Assembly: GCA_038239195.1 (NCBI GenBank)
Contig: JBBSEZ010000463.1
Coordinates: 1 to 7,767 of the forward strand
DNA from: JBBSEZ01 sp038239195
GTDB taxonomy: Bacteria > Planctomycetota > Planctomycetia > Gemmatales > Gemmataceae
DNA length: 7,767 nt
Reading direction: 5' to 3'
Shown piece after piece: positions 1 to 7,767 of this stretch; position 1 is the stretch's first letter; the number at the start of each line of letters is the position of its first letter. Under the pieces are notes generated by a model. It was not told where the DNA came from and did no database searches. It saw only the letters and a program-made list of their open reading frames with translations. A program made the position numbers and the translations under genes.

Positions 1-2
1 CA

Positions 3-41
3 CCGCCCCCACGCCGCCCCAGGGGCGGGGGGTGGTTTTTT
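3..41 (+). terminator. Probable intrinsic terminator of a convergent gene outside the window
   Basis: On the plus strand, bases 3-10 can pair with 28-35 (eight pairs, one G-T), and an inner stem 15-19/23-27 forms within. TTTTTT (36-41) follows directly. This is the layout of a rho-independent terminator for transcription coming from the left. Read on the minus strand it has no T-run, so it is a weaker candidate for the end of the permease transcript. Confidence 0.5.
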
Positions 42-95
42 CCTGGGGCCCCCCACAAACCCACCGCGCGGGGGGCGGACGCCGACTTTCTGGAT

Positions 96-108
96 CCCCC
101 CCCCCCCC
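96..108. repeat. C13 homopolymer run
   Basis: Thirteen C residues (G13 on the coding strand) begin 5 bases past the permease stop codon. It is non-coding as read here. Such runs are prone to slippage and to sequencing error, so the exact length is uncertain. Confidence 0.9.
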
Positions 109-113
109 TCCAC

Positions 114-2279
114 TCATCCCTTCCCGGCAGAGGCGCCCGGCCCCGCGCCTCCCAGTTCGAGAGTTACCTCTTGGCTGGGGCCGATGAGGCGAACCGTCAA
201 GGGGGCCGGCTGGCCGTCGTGCAGTTTGTTCCAGTAGTCGGCGAGCCGTTTCTGCTGTCCCTTGCGGGTGTGCCACTTCGACGCCCCCAGCATCACGTCG
301 GCCACGTGGTGCCGGTGCGAGGCGCCCAGGACCACCTCCTGTACCGCAAGGGACTTGGCCGCCGTCAGGATCGCGTGAAGGGGATTGTTGGTCGGCACGA
401 TGATCGGCTTGACCTCCTTCCCCGCCTTCTCCGCCCTCTCCACCACCGCCGTCAGCAGGTGCCGATCGTGGCTGTCCAGCGGCGGGGGCGGCGCCCCGCT
501 CTCCAACGGCCGGGCCAGTTTGACGTGCAGCACGACGAGGTCGGTCGTCTCCCCGTCGGTCTCCTCCAGGGCCCTGTCGAGCATAACCAGATGGTGCGCC
601 GAGCGGACAGCCACCAGCTTGCGGCGGGGCCGCTTCAGTCCCAGTCCTTCGGGCGTCAATTCCTCGTCGCAGCGCAGGTTGAATTGCTCCAGGTGCTCGA
701 ACGCGACGCCCTGGCGCCGCCGTTCGTTGAAGCGCTCCGAGACCAGGAACAGCGCCATGAAGCCAGCGGTGAAGCCCAGGCCCCACTTCGTGGCCGTCTC
801 CTTGGTCAGCAGGTTCATTGCCGCGGAGACCAGCAGGACCACCAGGATGAGCCCCAGCCCGACGGGGACCTGATAGCGCCCTACCCGGAAGTTGAGCGGC
901 ACCTGGAACGCGCGCGGCTCCGGGCGCTTGAATCGGAGCACGACCATCGCGAGGGCCTTGAACACGAAGCTCCACACGACGCCGAACGCATAGGCCTCCC
1001 CCAGCGTCAGTACGTCGCCCCGGCTGATGACGATCGTGAACAGCTGCATGCCGAGGATGAGATACAAGACGCGGTAGGTGGTGCCGTAGTGCGGGTGGGG
1101 CTTGAGGAACCAGTCGGAGAGCACCCCGTCCTCGGCGACGCGGTTGAGCACCCCGTTGGAGCCCACGATGGCCGTGTTCACCGCGCCGGCCAGGATCAGG
1201 AAGCCGACGATCACCACGAAGGCGTGCAGGAAGAGCCGCGCCAGAGGGGGGCCCGCGACGTTCATGGCAAGGCCCGCGACAAGGTTGTCGGCGTACTCCT
1301 TCATGCGCACGTCGTTGGGGATCAGCAGCACGGCGAGAAAACTGATCCCGCCCGTCAACACCAGGCTGTAGACGAAGACGATGAACGCTGCCTTCTTGAA
1401 GTTGGGCAGCTTGGGTGACTCGACCTCGCGGTAAACCTGGGCCAGCGTCTCCTCGCCCGACATGGCCAGGATCGCGTGCCCGAAGGCGATGAACAGGCCG
1501 AGCACGCCGATCAACGACAGCCAGTTCGCCCCGCTCAGCCCGCGGACCGACTCTCCAAAGCCGGTCCCGCCGAGGAAGCCGAGCGGGTCGGGCGACTGGT
1601 TGAAGTTCGGCGTCAGGGGCACGCTGTTCGTCGCACCGTTCAGCGCGAGCGTGACGGCGCACCAGACGAGGAGCACTCCGCCCATGACGGTGGTGGCGAT
1701 CATGATCTTGAGCGCCTTGCCGCTCGACTCGTGAATGCCCAGCAGGTTGAGCCGGAAGAAATAGAGCGTGATGGCACAGGCGATGACCACCGAGCCCCAG
1801 GCCTTCCAGGCGTCCCGGGCGCTGGGCTCGAGCGGTTGGCCCGAGAAGTACACGAACGCCTCCAGGGCCAGGCCCATGACGTACTGCCCGGCCGAAACGC
1901 CGCTGATGGGCCCCGTGAGCACGTAGTCGAACATGAGGGCGGAGACCGACAGCTTGGCGGGGAAGCCGCCCATCGCCTCCTTCACGACGCGGTAGACGCC
2001 CCCGCGGACGAACATCGAGCAGCTCTCGATGTAGACGGAGCGGACGGCGTAGCTGAAGACCATGACGGCCAGGATGAACCACGGGGCGGCGGGGCCGACG
2101 GACTGCTCGACGATGCCGCCGATGTAGTAGGCCGTGCTCGCCAGGTCGCACAGGACGACTGCGGCCGTGCGCCAGTAGCTGATGAACGTGAACATCACGC
2201 TGCTGACGATGATGACTTGCGCGGCCCGGGCCAGTGACGGGCCGGTGGGCGGGCCCGCAGGCGCCTCGGGGGTGGCCAT
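114..2279 (-). CDS. APC-superfamily permease with C-terminal universal-stress-like domain; possible KimA/KUP-type K+ symporter
   Basis: This 721-residue protein has about 12 hydrophobic spans (roughly 22-515) followed by a soluble tail. The tail (about 551-700) looks like a universal stress protein fold: KLVAVRSAHH, DLVVLHV, an ERAEKAGKEVKPIIV strand and VVLGASHRHH...LGAS, though the nucleotide-binding glycine pattern is incomplete (H655 where a Gly is usual). Family-level annotation would be amino acid permease. However, D45 and Y52 (CDLASTAYY), D118, T122 and S126 (DYVLTGPIS), and S274 and E277 (SGEE) fall at the spacing of D36/Y43, D117/T121/S125 and T230/E233, which I recall as K+/H+ site residues of the B. 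subtilis K+ importer KimA. Together with its place after kdpC, this makes a K+ transporter plausible; an amino acid or polyamine substrate remains possible. The start is backed by GAGGAG 7 bases upstream. I know no symbol for it. Confidence 0.85.
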   Translation of the reverse strand: MATPEAPAGPPTGPSLARAAQVIIVSSVMFTFISYWRTAAVVLCDLASTAYYIGGIVEQSVGPAAPWFILAVMVFSYAVRSVYIESCSMFVRGGVYRVVKEAMGGFPAKLSVSALMFDYVLTGPISGVSAGQYVMGLALEAFVYFSGQPLEPSARDAWKAWGSVVIACAITLYFFRLNLLGIHESSGKALKIMIATTVMGGVLLVWCAVTLALNGATNSVPLTPNFNQSPDPLGFLGGTGFGESVRGLSGANWLSLIGVLGLFIAFGHAILAMSGEETLAQVYREVESPKLPNFKKAAFIVFVYSLVLTGGISFLAVLLIPNDVRMKEYADNLVAGLAMNVAGPPLARLFLHAFVVIVGFLILAGAVNTAIVGSNGVLNRVAEDGVLSDWFLKPHPHYGTTYRVLYLILGMQLFTIVISRGDVLTLGEAYAFGVVWSFVFKALAMVVLRFKRPEPRAFQVPLNFRVGRYQVPVGLGLILVVLLVSAAMNLLTKETATKWGLGFTAGFMALFLVSERFNERRRQGVAFEHLEQFNLRCDEELTPEGLGLKRPRRKLVAVRSAHHLVMLDRALEETDGETTDLVVLHVKLARPLESGAPPPPLDSHDRHLLTAVVERAEKAGKEVKPIIVPTNNPLHAILTAAKSLAVQEVVLGASHRHHVADVMLGASKWHTRKGQQKRLADYWNKLHDGQPAPLTVRLIGPSQEVTLELGGAGPGASAGKG

Positions 2280-2286
2280 GACAGGG

Positions 2287-2306
2287 CTCCTCGCGCGCCG
2301 GCGAGG
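2287..2306 (-). promoter_or_regulatory. Permease ribosome binding site within a hairpin
   Basis: GAGGAG (2287-2292 on the minus strand) lies 7 bases before the permease ATG and is the strongest ribosome site in the window. Its GAGG forms the end of a 3' hairpin arm: CCTCGC (2301-2306) can pair with GCGAGG (2289-2294) across a six-base loop. Pairing would hide most of the site, so translation may depend on unfolding it. In GC-rich DNA such a stem can occur by chance. Confidence 0.5.
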
Positions 2307-2314
2307 GGACGGGG

Positions 2315-2341
2315 CCGGGCGCCGGAAAATCCGGGCGCCGG
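2315..2341. repeat. 11-bp tandem direct repeat in the kdpC-permease gap
   Basis: CCGGGCGCCGG occurs at 2315-2325 and 2331-2341, separated by AAAAT. Because GGCGCC is self-complementary, 2318-2325 can also fold onto 2331-2339 as a stem with one bulged G and an AAAAT loop. No T-run follows on the minus strand, so it is not a standard intrinsic terminator. It could be a two-site operator or a structural element of the leader. The same gap has an AT-richer patch with TATCAT on the minus strand (2367-2372), but no matching -35 box. Confidence 0.6.
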
Positions 2342-2417
2342 CTCGGTGCCGACGTTCGCGAGGGAAATGATAGCAAAGGAAGCGCCGCTGGGGAGGGAGC
2401 GCCTTGACGAGCCCCCC

Positions 2418-3464
2418 TCACTTGGTCGCCAGCTTCAGCTTCTCGTCGAGGGCGAGGTTGAGCTCGAGCACGTTGACGAGGGGCTCGCCCGCCAGCCCGC
2501 CGAGCGGCCGGAAGCTCTTCTCCTTCAACAGCTTCTCGATGATCCCGCGAACTTCCTCGGCAGGCTTGCCGGTCTCCTGCGCCCGCGCGTCCACGACGCC
2601 ATCGAGTTGGTAGCGCGCCCCGCGCAGCGTCACGTGTGGGTCGAGGCCCGAGCCGGACGCCAGCACCAGGTCGGCAGGCACCTGTTCGAGGTCCTGCAAC
2701 GGGTCGATCCCCTTCGGGTTCTCGCGCAGCCAGGTGTCGAAGAAAATCTGGCGAACGTCGTCCCCCGCGGTCGCCGGCCGGACGACCTTCTCCTTGACCT
2801 TTTTGCCGTCCTTCTCGACCTCGACCTCGACAGTACACGGCCAGGTGCCGGGGTGTTTCTTGACGTAGCTCGCGAAGAAGAACGGCGCCAGGTCCTCCGA
2901 CGCGAAGGGCTCGCTGGCGCTCGGCTTCTCCTTTTTCAGGGCCGCCTGGACATCCGGGTTGTCGTCGGCCCACTTGCTCACGTAGGCCTTGACGAGGTCG
3001 GACGACTTGCCCCATTCGGTCACCAGCGAAGGATTGGCCGCCACCCACTCGCTGACGAGGTCGCGCTTCTTGGCCACGTTCGTTTGGAACCACGCTTCGA
3101 CGTCCGCCCCGACGGGCGCGCCCTTGCGCGGGCCGTCCTTCTTGTAGCGTGCGATCGTCCCCAGCGCTTGCGCCACGCGCCCGCGCAACTTCGGGTTACT
3201 GGCGCCCAGGTTCGACCCGCCCGACGCCGAGGCGTTGTAGCTCGCGGCCGACGGGCGCGGCTGGAAGTATTTCGCATCGCCAAAAGGCTGCGCTATCAGC
3301 CTGGAGCCACGTACCTTGCCGTCGGCGTCCTTCACCAGGCTGCCGTCGGCGGCGCTGGGGAAGATCGTCTGCCCGACGGCCCAAAGCACGAGCGGATAGG
3401 CGACGCAGCAGAGCACGACCGTCGAGAGGGCGAGGACGAGGTTGGCGCGGAGATGAGAGAGCAT
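2418..3464 (-). CDS. kdpC: KdpC, accessory subunit of the Kdp K+-ATPase, with a large internal insertion
   Basis: KdpC is a single-span membrane protein that stabilises the KdpFABC complex and raises its ATP affinity. The 348-residue product starts with a hydrophobic span (about 8-30) and then shows family motifs: GSRLIAQPF (53-61), YFQPRPSAASYNASASGGSN (66-85), ASGSGLDPHVT (269-279) and PLVNVLELNLALD (328-340). E. coli KdpC has about 190 residues; nearly all the excess is one block at 105-261, between the ASNPKLRGRVAQ segment and VPADLVLASGSG. The reading frame is open throughout, so this is a domain insertion and not a frameshift. The ATG at 3464 is backed by GAAAGG 8 bases upstream. The gene lies 92 bases after kdpB, a gap holding a perfect inverted repeat, and 138 bases before the permease. 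Long KdpC proteins are, from memory, typical of planctomycetes. Confidence 0.95.
   Translation of the reverse strand: MLSHLRANLVLALSTVVLCCVAYPLVLWAVGQTIFPSAADGSLVKDADGKVRGSRLIAQPFGDAKYFQPRPSAASYNASASGGSNLGASNPKLRGRVAQALGTIARYKKDGPRKGAPVGADVEAWFQTNVAKKRDLVSEWVAANPSLVTEWGKSSDLVKAYVSKWADDNPDVQAALKKEKPSASEPFASEDLAPFFFASYVKKHPGTWPCTVEVEVEKDGKKVKEKVVRPATAGDDVRQIFFDTWLRENPKGIDPLQDLEQVPADLVLASGSGLDPHVTLRGARYQLDGVVDARAQETGKPAEEVRGIIEKLLKEKSFRPLGGLAGEPLVNVLELNLALDEKLKLATK
2682..3152 (-). other. Insertion segment inside kdpC (residues about 105-261)
   Basis: This in-frame block has no counterpart in E. coli-type KdpC. It is charged, rich in Lys, Asp, Glu and Trp, and carries repeated [W/Y]-x3-[N/H]-P units starting at W140, W165, Y200 and W245. 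Base composition and frame look like the rest of the gene. By KdpC topology it lies outside the membrane. Its function is unknown. Boundaries are by eye and may be off by several residues. Confidence 0.8.
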
Positions 3465-3472
3465 GGAGATCG

Positions 3473-3478
3473 CCTTTC
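3473..3478 (-). promoter_or_regulatory. Ribosome binding site of kdpC
   Basis: The minus strand reads GAAAGG followed by 8 bases and the ATG at 3464. It is clearly better than the site before kdpB, where only a GAG is seen. Confidence 0.75.
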
Positions 3479-3489
3479 AGAGGATCGCT

Positions 3490-3532
3490 AAGCCGCAAGC
3501 GGCGGGCCTGGGAGATTTGCCTCTTGCGGCTT
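3490..3532. repeat. Perfect 10-bp inverted repeat between kdpB and kdpC
   Basis: AAGCCGCAAG (3490-3499) and CTTGCGGCTT (3523-3532) are exact reverse complements, 23 bases apart. The left arm also forms a smaller palindrome, GCCGCAAGCGGC (3492-3503). The element fills about half of the 92-base gap and would form a stem in the kdpB-kdpC transcript, ending 12 bases before the kdpC ribosome site. It resembles REP-type intergenic palindromes, but its copy number cannot be seen here. No T-run follows on the minus strand. Confidence 0.65.
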
Positions 3533-3556
3533 GGCGGCCTCGCTCGCCTACGTGGT

Positions 3557-5764
<2,208 letters not shown>

Positions 5765-5813
5765 GGTAGCTCGTATTTCCAGGGGGCCCGAGGGTCGTTT
5801 CGCCGCGCAACCG

Positions 5814-7625
5814 TCACTTCCCGAACGGCATCGGGCCGAAGTGCTCGGCCATCGGCCCCAGGACCGCGGCGGGCAGGAACAGCAGCGCCCCGACGAGGAC
5901 GATGGTGCCGAACAGCACGAAGGCGAACGTCGGGGTGTCGGTGCGCAGCGTCCCCGCCGTGAAGGGGGTCGGCTTCTTGCCGGCAAGGTTGGCGGCCAGG
6001 GCGATGGGGGCGATGATGGGGACGAATCGGCCCAGGAGCATGACGAGGGCCGTGGCGACGTCCCAGTGGGGGCTGTACGGGGCGGGGGGGTTGGGGTTGG
6101 CGGCGCGCTCCTGGAAGCCCCAGGTGTCCGACAGGCCCTCGAAGCCCGAGCCGTTGTTGGCGGACGCCGACGTGAACTCGTAGAGGATCTCCGAGAAGCC
6201 GTGCGCTCCGGGGTTGTTCGTGGCGGTCGTGCCCCAGGCGAGGGCGGCGAACAGGCCGGTCGGGAGGAGGATCGAAAACGGGTGGATGAGCAGGGTGAGC
6301 GCCGCCAGCTTCATCTCGCGCGCCTCGACCTTCTTACCGAGGTACTCGGGGGTGCGCCCCACCATCAGGCCGGAGAGGAAGACGCCGATGACGAGGTAGA
6401 CGAGCATGTTGATGAGGCCGACGCCGACCCCGCCGAAAAGGCAGTTGAGCCACATGCCCGACAGGGGCGCCAGCCCCGCGAGCGGGTTGAGGCTGTCGTG
6501 CATGCAGTTGACCGAGCCGTTGGACGTGCAGGTGGTGAGGGCCGCCCACGTCGGGCCCGCCGAGGTGCCGAAGCGCAGCTCCTTGCCTTCGAGGTTGCCC
6601 ATCCCGGTCTGGTCCACCGGCAGGCCGGCAAGCGCCGGCGCCGGCACTTCGACGTCGATCTCCTTGCCGGCCTTGTCGCGGCCCTTGATCGTGTAGGGCT
6701 TGCCCCCGGCATCGACGAGCGGGGCCTGGGCGAGCAGGCCGGGGTTGGGCCGGGCGCTGTCGGTGACGACGCCCCAGACGAGGAAGGTGACGAGGAAAAG
6801 CCCCATGACGCCGGCGATCATGCCTGCGTGGCGGAAGTTGCGGATCATCTTCCCGAACATCACCATCACCGCGAACGGTATCAGGACGATGCTGACGCAC
6901 TCGACGACGTTGGTCCAACCGCTCGGGTTCTCCAGCGGATGCGCCGAGTTGGCGCCAAAGAAGCCCCCGCCGTTGGTGCCGAGCTGCTTGATGGCCACGA
7001 CGGCCGCCACCGGGCCGCGCGCGATCGTCTGGTCCCCGCTTTCGAGTTGGGCGACCTTGGCCGCGCCCTCGAAGGTCATGGGCACCCCGCCCGCGATGAG
7101 CAGGGCGCCGACGATGAGGCTAAGGGGCAGCATCACCAGGAGGACGCCGCGCCACAGGTCGAGGTAGAAGTTGCCGAGGTGCGCGTCGCCGCGCAAGGCG
7201 CGGATGATGGCCAGGAGGGCGGCCAGGCCGACGGCGGGCGTGACGAACTGCTTCCAGCCGATGACGAACACCTGGCTGAAGTAGGAGAGATGAACCTCGC
7301 CGCTGTAGTGCTGGAGGTTGGTGTTGGTCAGGAACGAGGCCGCCGTGTTGAAGATGGTGCTCGGGGCCAGCATCTTCTTGCCGTCGGGGTTGAGCGGCAG
7401 GTAGGGCTGCAAGGCGAGCAGCACAAAGCCGACCACGAAGAGGACAAGATTGAAGGCGAGCAGGGAGAAGCAGTACGCTTTCCACGTTTGCGGGCCCGTG
7501 AAGATCGCGCGCTCGGCGGCGTTGGCGGGCCCGTCCCTGTCGAGGACGCGGGCCAGGTAGAGCCCGAGCGGGATGGCCAGCCCGACGGCGAGGGCCAGAA
7601 TCAGCAGAGGCAGGAGCCACAACAT
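5814..7625 (-). CDS. kdpA: KdpA, potassium-binding channel-like subunit of the Kdp K+-ATPase
   Basis: KdpA is the membrane subunit that selects K+ and passes it to KdpB in the high-affinity Kdp pump. The 603-residue product has the four-fold filter-loop plan of the superfamily of K+ transporters. Visible loops are TNTNLQHYSGE (100-110), LGTNGGGFF (215-223), TTCTSNGSVNCMHDS (364-378) and SANNGSGF (488-495). GRTPEYLGKK (423-432) and Q118 in LSYFSQ match E. coli KdpA closely. The protein is longer than E. coli KdpA (557) because of extra residues at about 300-340 and 503-520, both in extracytoplasmic loops. I chose the ATG at 7625, not the in-frame GTG at 7643: GAAAGG lies 8 bases before the ATG, the same arrangement as at kdpC, and nothing suitable precedes the GTG. 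kdpB follows after 49 bases. Identity is certain; the start is very likely. Confidence 0.97.
   Translation of the reverse strand: MLWLLPLLILALAVGLAIPLGLYLARVLDRDGPANAAERAIFTGPQTWKAYCFSLLAFNLVLFVVGFVLLALQPYLPLNPDGKKMLAPSTIFNTAASFLTNTNLQHYSGEVHLSYFSQVFVIGWKQFVTPAVGLAALLAIIRALRGDAHLGNFYLDLWRGVLLVMLPLSLIVGALLIAGGVPMTFEGAAKVAQLESGDQTIARGPVAAVVAIKQLGTNGGGFFGANSAHPLENPSGWTNVVECVSIVLIPFAVMVMFGKMIRNFRHAGMIAGVMGLFLVTFLVWGVVTDSARPNPGLLAQAPLVDAGGKPYTIKGRDKAGKEIDVEVPAPALAGLPVDQTGMGNLEGKELRFGTSAGPTWAALTTCTSNGSVNCMHDSLNPLAGLAPLSGMWLNCLFGGVGVGLINMLVYLVIGVFLSGLMVGRTPEYLGKKVEAREMKLAALTLLIHPFSILLPTGLFAALAWGTTATNNPGAHGFSEILYEFTSASANNGSGFEGLSDTWGFQERAANPNPPAPYSPHWDVATALVMLLGRFVPIIAPIALAANLAGKKPTPFTAGTLRTDTPTFAFVLFGTIVLVGALLFLPAAVLGPMAEHFGPMPFGK
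6606..6728 (-). other. Extra loop in kdpA before the third filter loop (residues about 300-340)
   Basis: Relative to E. coli KdpA, about 40 residues are added between the span ending near 288 and the NLEGKELRFG motif (344-353) that leads into the third pore loop. The added part is polar (DAGGKPYTIKGRDKAG) and then Pro/Ala-rich. By the known KdpA topology it is extracytoplasmic. A shorter Pro-rich addition lies at residues about 503-520 (6066-6119), after the fourth pore loop. Confidence 0.7.
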
Positions 7626-7767
7626 GAAGAAGGCCTTTCGCACCTAGATGTTCGTTTCGCCAGTCCGCCGCCTGGCAGCCCCACGCGCCCGCGCGGGAGT
7701 AGCCAAACCAAGCGTGGGCGGCGGGCTGCCCGTGTGGCCCGGTGGCGCGGGATTTGGGCAACCGCCC
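7626..7767 (-). promoter_or_regulatory. Upstream region of kdpA with a long imperfect inverted repeat
   Basis: This should hold the kdp promoter unless the operon begins further right. An inverted repeat runs from GGCAGCC-CCACGC (7674-7686) to GCGTGG-GGCTGCC (7712-7717 and 7724-7730), 13 paired bases with a six-base bulge. The palindrome CCCGCGCGGG (7688-7697) lies inside it. No convincing -35/-10 pair is visible. No kdpF-like short hydrophobic frame is present: there is no ATG on this strand here, and the one GTG checked (7684) opens a short polar peptide. Confidence 0.4.
7634..7639 (-). promoter_or_regulatory. Ribosome binding site of kdpA
   Basis: The minus strand reads GAAAGG, ending 8 bases before the ATG at 7625. 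The same hexamer at the same distance precedes kdpC. It decides the start: it would lie inside the gene if the GTG at 7643 were used. Confidence 0.75.

Noticed and set aside
171..1418. Plus-strand open frame of 415 codons opposite the permease
   Set aside because: Low-complexity Arg/His/Gln/Asp-rich translation lying wholly opposite a membrane protein with clear hydrophobic spans; a shadow frame.
2367..2372. TATCAT on the minus strand as a -10 box for the permease
   Set aside because: Five of six bases match, but no -35-like sequence lies 16-18 bases upstream and a single hexamer is expected by chance.
2346..3491. Plus-strand open frame of 381 codons opposite kdpC
   Set aside because: Opposite a well-supported kdpC; composition is that of an antisense shadow and no family motif is visible.
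5765..5986. N-terminal extension of kdpB by 74 codons
   Set aside because: It overlaps the conserved kdpA C-terminus and its translation is Arg/Ser/Pro-rich with no similarity to KdpB.
7626..7643. GTG start of kdpA adding six residues
   Set aside because: No ribosome site precedes it, while the ATG at 7625 has GAAAGG at the same distance as in kdpC.

Overview
The window is strongly GC-rich (about two thirds G+C by eye). It holds one strand-consistent block of four genes, all on the minus strand, which reads from right to left: kdpA (5814-7625), kdpB (3557-5764), kdpC (2418-3464) and a 721-residue APC-type permease with a C-terminal universal-stress-protein-like domain (114-2279). No RNA gene, insertion sequence, CRISPR array or phage feature is visible.

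The organism is probably a planctomycete, perhaps near the Gemmata group. This is an inference from high GC, a KdpA third filter loop of the TSNGSVN type, and a KdpC about twice the usual length. I recall such long KdpC proteins from that phylum, but no search was possible.

Region by region: 1-113 lies past the permease stop and holds a C13 run and a plus-strand hairpin followed by T6, probably the terminator of a convergent gene outside the window. The permease follows at 114-2279. The 138-base leader at 2280-2417 carries an 11-bp direct repeat and a small hairpin overlapping the permease Shine-Dalgarno. Next come kdpC, a 92-base gap with a perfect 10-bp inverted repeat, kdpB, a 49-base gap and kdpA. 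The last 142 bases are the kdpA upstream region, with a long imperfect inverted repeat and no kdpF.

KdpA (K+ channel-like subunit), KdpB (P-type ATPase) and KdpC (accessory subunit) form the high-affinity K+ pump. The permease keeps, at matching spacing, the residues I recall as K+/H+ site residues of KimA, so the block may pair an ATP-driven K+ pump with a proton-coupled K+ symporter. The regulators kdpD and kdpE are not in the window. The most unusual features are the insertions in KdpA, KdpB and KdpC, which all map to the extracytoplasmic face and include about 155 residues in KdpC.
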